Positions 25,743-34,936 of a DNA stretch of 64,000 nucleotides are shown piece after piece (the stretch's first letter is position 1; the number at the start of each line of letters is the position of its first letter). Below the pieces are notes generated by a model. That model ran no database searches and was not told the DNA's origin. It worked only from the letters and a program-made list of their open reading frames with translations. The stretch lies in the NCBI RefSeq assembly GCF_002067135.1, contig NZ_CP020105.1, positions 1,364,001-1,428,000 of the forward strand. The letters are read 5' to 3'. The stretch comes from Spirosoma rigui (lineage in GTDB: Bacteria; Bacteroidota; Bacteroidia; Cytophagales; Spirosomataceae). The position numbers and the translations under genes were made by a program.

Positions 25743-28700
25743 ATGTGGATTGTCCGATTAGCTTTAGAAAAAAAGTATACGATTGCGGTTATGGCGCTGC
25801 TCATCATGATCATGGGCGGGCTGTCGATATCGCAGATGCCGACGGACATTTTTCCGCGCATTAATATTCCCGTCGTATCGGTTTTGTGGGGCTACAACGG
25901 CCTGTCGACGAACGAAATGGAGAAGATGATCACCAACTTCTCCGAAACGTCGATCATCAACAACGTAGGGGATATCCAGCGGGTAGAGTCGCAAACGTAT
26001 AATGGCACGGCTGCGATCAAGCTGTATTTTCAACCCACGGTTAAAATTGAAGAGGCTATTGCGCAGGTGACGGCTATTTCGCAGACCATTCTGGTCAGGA
26101 TGCCACCCGGTACCCAGCCCCCGCTCATTGTTCGCTACAACGCGACCGACGTACCCGTGCTCCAACTGGGCCTGTCGTCCGACAGCCTGACCGAACCCCA
26201 GATTACCGACTACGCCCAGACCCGCGTCCGGCCGCAGATTTCCACGGTACCGGGCAGCCGGTTGTCGCAGGCGTTTGGTGGTAAAACACGCCAGATTGCG
26301 GTCGATCTGGAGCCCGATCAGCTGGTTGCCTACAACGTAACACCCGAGGAAGTGGTGGCTGCCGTTTCGGCCCAGAACCTGACCCTGCCGAGTGGATCGC
26401 TACGGTTGTCAGATCGTGAGTACAATGTCCGGCTCAACTCCAAGCCCGACGTCATCAGCACGCTCAACGATGTACCCATCAAGGTGGTTGGCGGGACTAC
26501 GGTGCACATGCGGGATGTAGCTAATGTACACGACGGAGCCGCCGTGCAGTCCAACATTGTCAAGCAGGACGGCAGCAAGGGCGTGCTCATGAGCATCGTT
26601 AAAACGGGCAATGCCTCGACCACGCAGATCGTTGACAAAATCCGCAACCAGATCCTGCCTACCGTTCGGGCGGCTGCCCCGGCCAACCTACGCATCGAAG
26701 AACTCTTCGACCAATCCGTTTTTGTGCGGGCGTCGATCAAGGGCGTCCTCGTGGAGGGACTGATTGCCGGTCTGCTGACAGCGGCCATGATTCTACTGTT
26801 TCTGGGCAGCTGGCGCAGTACGTTCATCGTGGCCGTTTCCATCCCGCTGTCGATTCTGTCGTCGCTCATTGCGCTGTACCTGCTGGGTGAAACCCTGAAC
26901 ATCCAGACGCTGGGCGGTCTGGCGCTGGCCATCGGTATTCTGGTCGATGATGCTACGGTAACCATCGAGAATATTCACCGCAATGAGGAATTGGGCATGC
27001 CGCTCCGGCAGGCCATCATTGAAGGCGCGCAGCAGATTGCTACGCCTACGCTAGTGTCGACCCTGACGATCTGCATCGTTTTTACGTCGGTTCTTTTCCT
27101 CGAAGGCCCCGCCCGCTTCCTATTCGGTCCGCTGGCGGAAGCCGTGGTTTTTGCCATGCTGGCTTCCTACCTGCTGTCCCGTACGCTGGTCCCCGCCTTG
27201 GCTGATCTGATGCTGAAAGGCGAGTTGCACGGAACCGTGCCCGTGGGTGGAACCCCTGCCAGCGGTCATGCTTTAACTTACTCTGCCGACAACCAACCAT
27301 TACAAGGAGCTACGCCCACGGGCAGGGTTAAGCAAAACGCGTTTACGCGTTTCTACAACAGTTTCAACCGGGGTTTTGACCGGTTTCAGGATCGCTACAT
27401 CGGGGCGCTGACGTGGGTGCTCAACAACCGCCGGACGGTGCTGGCCGTTTTTGTCGCCGTTGTCGCGTTCACGGCTGTGCTGCTACCTTTCGTGGGTCGC
27501 GACTTCTTCCCCCGGGTCGATGCCGGGCAGATCAAGTTGCATATGCGGGCCCCGGCGGGTACGCGGTTGGAAGCGACGGAACAGGTTGCTGCGCAAACGG
27601 CTGAGATCGTGCGGGGTATCATTCCCGAAGAGGAAGTTGGCTCAATCATCAGCAACATTGGCCTGACCTCGGAACGGTACAACTTTATTTTTACCGACAA
27701 CTCATCACTCGGAGCTGCCGATGCTGAGTTGCTCATCTCGCTCTCGGAGGAGCGGTCGCGCCCAACAGACGACTATATCCGGGAATTACGGGCCCGGCTG
27801 CGCGAAGAAATGCCCGACGTGACGTACTTCTTCCTGCCCGCCGACATCGTGAGCCAGATTCTGAACTTCGGCCTGACATCGGCCATCGACGTGCAGGTAT
27901 CGGGTTTCGACCGGGCCAATAACCTGACCGTAGCCCGTGAACTGCGGGACAGGATCGCGCAGGTGCCCGGTGCCGTCGATGTGCACCTGCACCAGGTTCT
28001 CGATGCGCCGGAGATTTTCCTCGATGTCGACCGGGAGCGGGCCGCGCAATTTGGCCTGACCGAACAGCGGGTGGCTACGAACATGAACATTTCGCTAAGC
28101 GGCACCGGTCAGACGCGGCCTAACTTCTGGCCCGATCCGGTAACGGGTTTCCCCTACCTGATTGCTGTCCAGACCCCGCCATATCGGCTGGACTCGTACG
28201 AAAAGCTGCTCCGGACGCCTATCGTGCCGGGTCAGGTGACGCCCCAGCTGCTGAGCAACGTAACAACGGTGAAACGAACCAGCGCGCCGGTCATCATTAA
28301 CCGGGTGAACACCCAGCCCACCTATGACGTCTATGCGTCGGTGGAGAAAACCGATCTGGGTTCGGTGGCGAAAGAGCTGAACGCGCTGGCGGCCGAATAC
28401 AAAACCCGTCTCAAGCCTGGCAATCTTATTTCCATCCGGGGGCAGGTCGAAAGTATGGAGAGCGCCTTCAGCCGGTTGGGCCTCGGTATTGTCTTTGCCG
28501 CCTTGCTGGTGTATTTGCTGATGGTCGTTAATTTTCAGTCGTTCCGGTATCCATTCATCATTATTACGGCGCTGCCCGGAGCCCTCTGCGGTATGGTCTG
28601 GATGCTGTACTTGACCGGAACCACCTTCAGTATTCCGTCGTTGATGGGGGCCATCATGAGCGTTGGCGTGGCTACGGCTAACAGTATCCTGCTCATCAGC

Positions 28701-28988
28701 TTTGCTAAAGATCATCTGCCCGCGGTGGGTGGTAACGCCTACGAAGCGGCTCTGGAAGCGGGTCGGACGCGGTTACGGCCCATTCTGATGACGGCTATTG
28801 CCATGATCATCGGTATGCTGCCTATGTCGCTGGGTCTGGGCGAGGGGGGCGAACAGAACGCTCCGCTTGGCCGGGCAGTCATTGGTGGCCTGTTGATGGC
28901 AACCTTTACCACTCTATTGTTCGTACCGGTCGTTTTCAGCTATCTGGCGCGGAAAAAAGGACCTCAAACAAACTCCCATACCGCCTGA
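25743..28988 (+). CDS. RND efflux transporter permease subunit (AcrB-like)
   Basis: A 1081-residue inner-membrane pump with the RND plan of twelve helices and two large periplasmic loops. 'LGGLALAIGILVDDATVTIENIHRN' (cited here as residues about 390-414) carries the paired aspartates of helix 4 that relay protons, and 'MSVGVATANSILLISFAKDH' marks helix 10-11. The N-terminus 'MWIVRLALEKKYTIAV' is typical for this Bacteroidota subgroup. A variable cytoplasmic linker rich in Gly and Pro (about 500-530) separates the two halves. The stop codon overlaps the DUF952 start by one base. Substrates are unknown; multidrug or solvent export is likely. Confidence 0.93.
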   Translation: MWIVRLALEKKYTIAVMALLIMIMGGLSISQMPTDIFPRINIPVVSVLWGYNGLSTNEMEKMITNFSETSIINNVGDIQRVESQTYNGTAAIKLYFQPTVKIEEAIAQVTAISQTILVRMPPGTQPPLIVRYNATDVPVLQLGLSSDSLTEPQITDYAQTRVRPQISTVPGSRLSQAFGGKTRQIAVDLEPDQLVAYNVTPEEVVAAVSAQNLTLPSGSLRLSDREYNVRLNSKPDVISTLNDVPIKVVGGTTVHMRDVANVHDGAAVQSNIVKQDGSKGVLMSIVKTGNASTTQIVDKIRNQILPTVRAAAPANLRIEELFDQSVFVRASIKGVLVEGLIAGLLTAAMILLFLGSWRSTFIVAVSIPLSILSSLIALYLLGETLNIQTLGGLALAIGILVDDATVTIENIHRNEELGMPLRQAIIEGAQQIATPTLVSTLTICIVFTSVLFLEGPARFLFGPLAEAVVFAMLASYLLSRTLVPALADLMLKGELHGTVPVGGTPASGHALTYSADNQPLQGATPTGRVKQNAFTRFYNSFNRGFDRFQDRYIGALTWVLNNRRTVLAVFVAVVAFTAVLLPFVGRDFFPRVDAGQIKLHMRAPAGTRLEATEQVAAQTAEIVRGIIPEEEVGSIISNIGLTSERYNFIFTDNSSLGAADAELLISLSEERSRPTDDYIRELRARLREEMPDVTYFFLPADIVSQILNFGLTSAIDVQVSGFDRANNLTVARELRDRIAQVPGAVDVHLHQVLDAPEIFLDVDRERAAQFGLTEQRVATNMNISLSGTGQTRPNFWPDPVTGFPYLIAVQTPPYRLDSYEKLLRTPIVPGQVTPQLLSNVTTVKRTSAPVIINRVNTQPTYDVYASVEKTDLGSVAKELNALAAEYKTRLKPGNLISIRGQVESMESAFSRLGLGIVFAALLVYLLMVVNFQSFRYPFIIITALPGALCGMVWMLYLTGTTFSIPSLMGAIMSVGVATANSILLISFAKDHLPAVGGNAYEAALEAGRTRLRPILMTAIAMIIGMLPMSLGLGEGGEQNAPLGRAVIGGLLMATFTTLLFVPVVFSYLARKKGPQTNSHTA

Positions 28989-29287
28989 TGATGATTTTCC
29001 ACGTTGTCTCGTCCGAAGACTGGTCGAAGTTTGAGGGTAAGTCGATCTACGAAGCTGACAGCCTGCAAACCGAAGGCTTCATTCACCTCTCCGAACGGCA
29101 CCAGGTGGCCGGGGTGTTGGATCGGTACTACCGAAACGTACCGGATCTGCTGCTGCTGCACGTCGACCCGGCCCGGCTGACGCACGAAGCAACCTACGAA
29201 GCGGCACCCAACGGGGAGCTGTTCCCGCACGTGTATGGACCCATCAACAAAGACGCCATAGTACAAATAGAAACGATAGATCAGTAA
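28988..29287 (+). CDS. DUF952 family protein
   Basis: A small soluble protein of 99 residues with the DUF952 signature: 'IFHVVSSEDW' at the start, 'LQTEGFIHLSERHQ' in the middle and 'ELFPHVYGPINKDAIV' at the end. The family is related in fold to ADP-ribosyl-type and RES-like small enzymes by some predictions, but its function is not known to me. It overlaps the pump gene by one base and lies 6 bases before the adaptor gene, so it is firmly inside the efflux operon. That position is unusual, because such operons normally run adaptor, pump and outer-membrane factor without insertions. Confidence 0.85.
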   Translation: MMIFHVVSSEDWSKFEGKSIYEADSLQTEGFIHLSERHQVAGVLDRYYRNVPDLLLLHVDPARLTHEATYEAAPNGELFPHVYGPINKDAIVQIETIDQ

Positions 29288-29293
29288 CGACAA

Positions 29294-30391
29294 ATGAAAT
29301 TCCTCAAAGTAGTTATCCCACTGCTGCTGTTGGTTGCGCTGTTCGTCTTCGCGGGCGTCCTGCCCCGGATGCGCAACGCCAGCGAACTCAAAGCCGAAGC
29401 CAGCGCTGAGAAGAACCGGGACCCCATCGTGAACGTAGTGCCGCTGAAACAGGCCTCCGATACAACCGGACTAACGCTGCCCGGTCAGATCCAGCCTTAC
29501 CGCCAGACGCCCCTATATGCCCGTACGCAGGGTTTTCTCCGGCGGTGGTACGTCGATATCGGCGCTCAGGTGAAACAGGGTCAGTTGCTGGCAACCATCG
29601 ACGCGCCGGAACTTGACCAGGACATCGCGCGCGCCAAAGCCGATCAGGAGCTGGCCCAGACTAACCTCGATCGTCTGGAAAGCGTGAAGCTGCCGGGGGC
29701 CGTAGCCACGCAGGATATTGACACCCGCCGGTCGGGTGTATCGGTGGCGAAAGCGAATTTAGGCCGTTTGCAGGCCTTGAAAGATCTGCAGCAGGTGCGG
29801 GCTCCCTTCAGTGGTGTTATCACCAGCCGTACGGCCGAGAATGGAACCATTGTATCGCCGGGGTCAGGCCAGCCACTTTTTACCATTTCTGAGTTGGGTA
29901 CGCTGCGGGTATTTGTGGACGTTCCCCAGACCTACTATCGCTACGTTAAAGTGGGTATGCCCGCTACGGTGGTCGTTCCCGAACTGAAAAAGGTCCTTCC
30001 CGGAAAAGTCGTGCGTACATCGGGTACGTTACGCAGTGAATCCCGGACGTTGCTGGCCGAAATTGCCATTCCAAATCCAAAGCAGGAATTGCCATCGGGC
30101 CTGTATAGCCAGGTGAAATTCGACATGATATCGACCAGTGCGCCAGTGCTGATTCCCGCCAATGCGTTGCAGATTACACCACAAGGACCCCGCGTGGTGG
30201 TGGTAGAGCCCAATCAGCATATTAAGTTTGTACCCATTACGCTCGGTCGGGATTATGGAACGACTATTGAAGCTGCCACGGGATTAACCGGACAGGAGCG
30301 CGTAGTGACCAACCCCAACGATCGACTGCGCGACGGTCAGAAAGTACGCTTTCGGACGCCAGTCGCCGAAAAAACTATAGTTCAACGATGA
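29294..30391 (+). CDS. RND efflux periplasmic adaptor subunit
   Basis: The 365-residue membrane-fusion protein has an N-terminal signal anchor (about 5-24), a split biotinyl/lipoyl-like domain ('YARTQGFLRRWYVDIGAQVK' and 'VRAPFSGVITSRTAENGTIV'), a long alpha-helical hairpin between them (about 95-150), a beta-barrel domain and a membrane-proximal domain. It joins the pump to the outer-membrane channel. Its stop overlaps the start of the outer-membrane factor gene by four bases (ATGA). No Cys lipobox is seen, so it is probably held by its N-terminal helix. Confidence 0.92.
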   Translation: MKFLKVVIPLLLLVALFVFAGVLPRMRNASELKAEASAEKNRDPIVNVVPLKQASDTTGLTLPGQIQPYRQTPLYARTQGFLRRWYVDIGAQVKQGQLLATIDAPELDQDIARAKADQELAQTNLDRLESVKLPGAVATQDIDTRRSGVSVAKANLGRLQALKDLQQVRAPFSGVITSRTAENGTIVSPGSGQPLFTISELGTLRVFVDVPQTYYRYVKVGMPATVVVPELKKVLPGKVVRTSGTLRSESRTLLAEIAIPNPKQELPSGLYSQVKFDMISTSAPVLIPANALQITPQGPRVVVVEPNQHIKFVPITLGRDYGTTIEAATGLTGQERVVTNPNDRLRDGQKVRFRTPVAEKTIVQR

Positions 30392-31859
30392 AGCAACGAG
30401 TAATTTGTGGTGTATGGCTTGTAGTAAGTAGTGTTTGTGCGCAGGCGCAGACCGCCCCCGTTACGCCCGCGAGCGGTTCTGTTACGCTCCAGCCCGGTGC
30501 CGGAACGGTTCAGCCGTCGACGCCCGCCGTGGACCCGGCCACGGTGCCACCCGCTGCCACCGCCGGTGCGTCGGGCGTACCAACGGCCGATTTGTTCGTT
30601 GCCGGATTCAATCGATTCGCCGATCCTACCCTCGAATCGCTCATTCAACAGGGGATCAGTAACAGCCCCAATCTGCGGGCGGCCCTGAGCCGGCTGGAAG
30701 AAGCCCGGGTTCGGGTGCGCATTGCCCAGTCCTTTCTGCTGCCCTCCATCCGCAGCTCGGCCCTGGTGACAACTCAGAGCCTCTCGGAACACCGGCCCGT
30801 CACGATCCCAACTGTTTCCGACCGGCTGCCCCGTTTTCAGCTGAGCACGTTCCAGCTCCTGCCCATTGATGCTACTTATGAACTCGATCTGTTTAAGCGC
30901 ATCCGGGGGGGATTACCATTGCCGATCTGCAGGCGCAGGCGTCTGATGCCGATTACCGGGCTTTCCGGCTTACGTTAGCTGCGGATATTGCCCGGACGTA
31001 TTTGCTCATTCGCGGTAACGACGCCGAGCAGGCCGTTTTTCAGCGGAACTTACAGGCCCGGGATACGACTCTGTCTATCCTGCGGGAGCGGTTTCGGGTT
31101 GGGCTTATCAATCAGATTGACGTGCAGCGTGCCGAAACGGATTATGCCGGTTTGCGGGTAACGCTCAAAGGACTTCAGCGCGCCCGTACTGAACTGGTCA
31201 ACGGGCTGGCCCAACTGTGTGGGCAGGACCCAGCTTCCTTTACGGTTGCCTCCGGTACTCTGCCTGCCGCAACTCCCACATTTCCCTACGCCAGCCTGAC
31301 AACCGACCTGTTGCTACGTCGGCCCGACCTGCAGCAGTTTGCGCGGCAGATTCAGGTTGTCGACGCTCAGGCGATTGTGCAGCAGGCTACCACCCGCCCG
31401 CGGGTCAGCCTGGTTGGTTCCGGCGGATTGCTGTCCGGGCAGATTGGTCCGTGGCTAAATCCGAGTAGTGCTACGTATCTGGTTGGGGTCAACGCATCGG
31501 TGCCGCTGTATGAAGGGCGTCGCAACCGGGAGCTGGTAGCCCTGGCGCGTCAGCAGGTGCAAACGAATCAGCAAACCTACCAGCAGCAGCTTCAGGTGGC
31601 GCAACGCGAAGCAGAAACGGCGCTCGATAACCTCGGGTTGCTTCGGGAACAGATCAGTTTACAAAATCAGACTATTGTGCTGGCCCGCCGGACGGAGCAG
31701 TACAACCGTGAGCTATACGTGCGGGGATTGGCTACCTATCTTGAAGTGCTGGATGCCCAGCGCACCATTCTGACCAACGAACAGCAACTGGTGCAGTTGC
31801 GCAGTCAGGAGGCTCAATATGTTGTACTCTTGCTGCGCGCCGTTGGCGGAGACTGGTAA
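30388..31859 (+). pseudogene. Outer-membrane efflux factor (OprM/NodT family), frameshifted
   Basis: Two reading frames together encode one TolC-like protein of about 490 residues. The first part (30388 to about 30911) has a signal peptide and 'FADPTLESLIQQGISNSPNL'; the second part continues from about 30912 with 'ITIADLQAQASDADYRAF', 'DIARTYLLIRGNDAE' and the C-terminal OEP repeat 'RGLATYLEVLDAQRTILT'. The break falls in a run of seven G at 30905-30911; one extra G would restore the frame. This may be a true mutation, a homopolymer sequencing error or a slippage site. The first frame otherwise ends at 30978 after 22 unrelated residues, and the second would have to restart at 31002. Confidence 0.85.
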
Positions 31860-31948
31860 GCGAGCCAATGGGTAAGAATCCTGAACTTTTCTGGTCTAAA
31901 TCGGTAGGATAGTAGCAAATTGCGCCATTACTACTTCGTTCAGTACCA

Positions 31949-33034
31949 ATGAATCATACGTATGTCATCATTATGGCTGGGGGCGTCGGAACGCGGTTCT
32001 GGCCCTTTAGCCGAACCAGTTATCCAAAGCAGTTCCACGACGTACTCGGCACCGGCCGGACGTTGCTCCAGCAGACTGCCGATCGTTTCGACGGCGTTTG
32101 CCCCCCCGAGAATATATTTATCGTTACCAGTGCTCTTTATAAAGACCTTTGCCAGCAGCAGCTTCCCCAGCTGACCGACGATCAGGTACTGTGCGAACCC
32201 GTTGCCCGCAACACCGCGCCCTGTATTGCCTATGCCTGCTATAAAATTGCCCAGCGTGATCCGGAAGCCAACATCGTTGTCGCCCCCGCCGATCACATCA
32301 TACTGAAAGAAGAAGAATTCAAGCGGACTATCCGGGTAGCGCTCGACGCTACCAAAGATCAGGATATCCTGGTGACGCTGGGTATCCAGCCCAGCCGCCC
32401 TGATACGGGTTATGGCTATATCCAATACGTATCTGATGAGGAGACGGAGGAGAGTGGCTCGGCCGTTCGGAAGGTGAAGAGCTTCATGGAAAAGCCAAAC
32501 CTCGATCTGGCCCGGCAGTTTGTCGACAGTGGTGAGTTTGTCTGGAACGCGGGTATCTTCGTCTGGAACGTACAGGCCATTATCAATGCCTTCACGACCC
32601 ACCTGCCCGAAGTGGCCGAAATTTTCGTGGAAGGGAACGATGCCTATTATACCGACCACGAGAAGGCTTTTGTTGACAAAGCGTACTCGCTGACCAAAAG
32701 CATTTCCATCGACAACGGTGTGATGGAAAAAGCACATAACGTTTACGTTGTGCTGAGCGATTTTGGCTGGTCTGACCTGGGTACCTGGAAGTCACTCTAC
32801 GAAGCGTCGGACAAAAACGCCGACCAGAACGTAGTTGACGGCCATGTCATGCTCTACGACACAAAGAACTGCATCATTAAAACGCCCAAAAACCGACTGG
32901 TAGCCATTAACGGTCTGGACGGTTTTATCGTGGCCGAATATGACAACGTACTTATGATCTGCCGTAAGGAAGACGAGCAGAAGGTTAAAGCCTTCGTTGC
33001 CGACGCTAAAGACCAGGGTGCCGAGTTCGTGTAA
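31949..33034 (+). CDS. manC: Mannose-1-phosphate guanylyltransferase
   Basis: A 361-residue nucleotidyltransferase that makes GDP-mannose from mannose-1-phosphate and GTP. The pyrophosphorylase signature 'MAGGVGTRFWPFSRTSYPKQ' is at residues 10-29, followed by 'EPVARNTAPCIAYACYKI', 'VVAPADHII', the 'SFMEKPN' loop and 'LSDFGWSDLGTWKSLYE'. It is the short form without the phosphomannose isomerase domain. A clear terminator follows at 33061. The product feeds Gmd (59512), encoded 26 kb away, and thereby the GDP-fucose used by the GT11 enzyme at 15281. Confidence 0.94.
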   Translation: MNHTYVIIMAGGVGTRFWPFSRTSYPKQFHDVLGTGRTLLQQTADRFDGVCPPENIFIVTSALYKDLCQQQLPQLTDDQVLCEPVARNTAPCIAYACYKIAQRDPEANIVVAPADHIILKEEEFKRTIRVALDATKDQDILVTLGIQPSRPDTGYGYIQYVSDEETEESGSAVRKVKSFMEKPNLDLARQFVDSGEFVWNAGIFVWNVQAIINAFTTHLPEVAEIFVEGNDAYYTDHEKAFVDKAYSLTKSISIDNGVMEKAHNVYVVLSDFGWSDLGTWKSLYEASDKNADQNVVDGHVMLYDTKNCIIKTPKNRLVAINGLDGFIVAEYDNVLMICRKEDEQKVKAFVADAKDQGAEFV

Positions 33035-33060
33035 CCGGACGGGTAACGCTGGAAGGATAT

Positions 33061-33097
33061 AGCTGGTCAATCATTTCGCGATTGACCAGCTTTTTTT
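33061..33097 (+). terminator. Intrinsic terminator after manC
   Basis: Perfect 12-base arms (33061-33072 and 33080-33091), a 7-base loop and a run of seven T. Confidence 0.9.
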
Positions 33098-33148
33098 ATG
33101 CAGATAGCTGCCATTACTAGTAGAAGCTGTTACCATTACAAGGGACTT

Positions 33149-33186
33149 CAACCACTACCAGTGGGCGAAGCCTCTGGTAGTGGTTG
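33149..33186. repeat. Inverted repeat related to the gcvP palindrome
   Basis: Perfect 13-base arms (33149-33161 and 33174-33186), extended by a few G-C pairs in the centre. There is no following T run. The arm resembles the inner part of the repeat at 20807-20908, both containing CAACCACT followed by a CAG. Confidence 0.55.
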
Positions 33187-33388
33187 CAATACGGATCATT
33201 ACCTGACGACGCCCCTGTAGTATCCCGCATTCGCGCGAATGAACAAAGCACCAGCCATATTGTGCCTGAATGGGAACCCGTGCGAAAACGTAACAATACC
33301 TTCATAACCAGCTTGCCTTTCTTCATACTGGCGTAATAGCGCAGACCGACTTTTGTGGTTTTTCACCCCTACGTTCTGACGATTAGTT

Positions 33389-34705
33389 ATGAAGTATCTA
33401 TCCCTCTTTGGTGCCGTATCGATGGCTACGGCTCTTGCCCTGCTGACCAGCGCCTGCGAAGACCACCGACTGGAATCGGCGCCGGGCTTTCCGGCGGCCG
33501 TTGATGCCGAAAACAGAGGTACCTTCCTGCCAACGGTTTTGACGACAGTTGGTAATGTGCAGGTGTTCAATGGCGGTTTTGGCTCGGCAATCGCGGCTGA
33601 CCCCAATGATCCCGGTGCTTTTTTCATGCTGACCGACCGGGGACCCAACATCGACGGTACCCTGTCGAATTCGAAGGTCTTCGCGGTGCCCGGTTTTGCC
33701 CCCCAGATCGGGAAATTCCGGGTGAAAAACGGGCAGATGGTACTCGAAAGCATCATTGAACTTAAGAACAGTGCTGGCAGCAAGCTGAACGGGTTGCCCA
33801 ACCCGGCTAACCAGGGCGGTACCGGCGAAACCGCGCTCGATGTAAACGGCAACAACATTGGTACCAGCGCCGATGGCCTTGATTCGGAAGGACTGGCCGT
33901 AGCGTCGGATGGGACGTTTTGGGTGAGTGATGAATATGGTCCGCATATTGTTCACTTCGACGCAACGGGCCGGACTCTCGAACGAATCAACCCTTTTGGC
34001 AGTGGTACCGGTGGCCGAACCATTCCACTGGTGTTCGCTACACGCCGGGCTAACCGCGGTATGGAAGGGTTAACCCTCACGCCCGACGGCAAAACGCTGG
34101 TTGGGATCATGCAGTTTCCCCTATACAATCCGTCGTCAGCGGCCGTATCCGGTTCGCTGGTTACCCGTATCCTGACGTTCGATATTGCTACCGGCGCTAC
34201 CAAACAGTTCGTATACCTTATTGAACGCGCCAACCTGCAGGCGATCAGCGAAATCACGGCCATTACGAACACGACCTTTCTGGTGCTTGAGCGCGACGGC
34301 GAATACGGTACGGAGGCCAACAAAAACACACTCGTCAAGCGAGTTTACAAGATTGACCTGGCGGGAGCCACTGATATTTCCGATCCGGCCAACGGAGCCA
34401 ACGGCAAGCTGTACGGCGGCAAGACAGTGGAGGAACTCAAGACGGCAGCTGCCTTACAAACTAATGGTATTACGCCCGTTACAAAAACACTCGCGCTGGA
34501 TCTGGCAACCGAAACGTCGCCAGTTTATCCCCACGACAAGGCAGAAGGTATAGCGTTGATTAGTCCAACCTTGCTGGCTGTTTCGAACGACGATGATTTT
34601 GGGGTTACCGGTACGGGTACTTACGTAGCGAAAATTTTGCCCGCTACGAACACGATTGACCGAAATCGCGTGTACTTCGTTACACTGAAGAAGGCTGTAA
34701 AATAA
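33389..34705 (+). CDS. Esterase-like activity of phytase family lipoprotein
   Basis: The 438-residue product begins with a lipoprotein signal peptide (lipobox TSAC, Cys at residue 23). The core 'FFMLTDRGPNIDG', 'DSEGLAVASDGTFWVSDEYG' and 'NRGMEGLTLTPDGKTLVGIMQ' fits the 'esterase-like activity of phytase' beta-propeller family (PF13449), ending in 'EGIALISPTLLAVSNDDDFG'. Family members are exported and are linked to phosphate or organic ester metabolism, but few have been tested. Acidic residues in the propeller loops could bind calcium. It is followed by a terminator and stands alone. Confidence 0.85.
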   Translation: MKYLSLFGAVSMATALALLTSACEDHRLESAPGFPAAVDAENRGTFLPTVLTTVGNVQVFNGGFGSAIAADPNDPGAFFMLTDRGPNIDGTLSNSKVFAVPGFAPQIGKFRVKNGQMVLESIIELKNSAGSKLNGLPNPANQGGTGETALDVNGNNIGTSADGLDSEGLAVASDGTFWVSDEYGPHIVHFDATGRTLERINPFGSGTGGRTIPLVFATRRANRGMEGLTLTPDGKTLVGIMQFPLYNPSSAAVSGSLVTRILTFDIATGATKQFVYLIERANLQAISEITAITNTTFLVLERDGEYGTEANKNTLVKRVYKIDLAGATDISDPANGANGKLYGGKTVEELKTAAALQTNGITPVTKTLALDLATETSPVYPHDKAEGIALISPTLLAVSNDDDFGVTGTGTYVAKILPATNTIDRNRVYFVTLKKAVK

Positions 34706-34760
34706 TCGATTAGCTCAGCTACGTGCCCTCTTGCCCGTCATAAGACGTATAGGGATACAG

Positions 34761-34800
34761 AAAAAGGTGGTGTACTCCGGCCAGGGGCATCACCTTTTTT
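34761..34800 (+). terminator. Intrinsic terminator after the phytase-family gene
   Basis: Twelve-base arms (34761-34772 and 34788-34799) with one G-T pair, ending in a T run. It lies 55 bases after the stop codon. Confidence 0.8.
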
Positions 34801-34881
34801 GTTGTGGACACCTGCGGGAAATTTGCGGGTAAGTCCGTAAAACTCAACCTCAGAAACAGACAATTCAGTCATTGATTGTTA

Positions 34882-34889
34882 TATATTTG
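34882..34889 (+). promoter_or_regulatory. Possible -7 element upstream of the Tat subunit gene (TATATTTG)
   Basis: Exact TAnnTTTG match, 47 bases before the ATG at 34937. A correctly spaced TTG is not visible. Confidence 0.35.
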
Positions 34890-34936
34890 TACTCCCTTGC
34901 ATCGTTCTTATTGAAAATATAATTCATCTCACGCTC

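Larger units (their letters stand above)
33035..33388. other. Gene-free region with two hairpins
   Basis: This 354-base gap between manC and the esterase-like gene holds the manC terminator (33061-33097) and a second inverted repeat (33149-33186). Open frames crossing it are antisense shadows of the next gene without recognisable content. No exact TAnnTTTG promoter element was found before the ATG at 33389. Confidence 0.6.

Noticed and set aside
33199..33955. Long antisense frames over the phytase-family gene
   Set aside because: They mirror codon periodicity of the plus-strand gene, which has a lipobox and conserved motifs.
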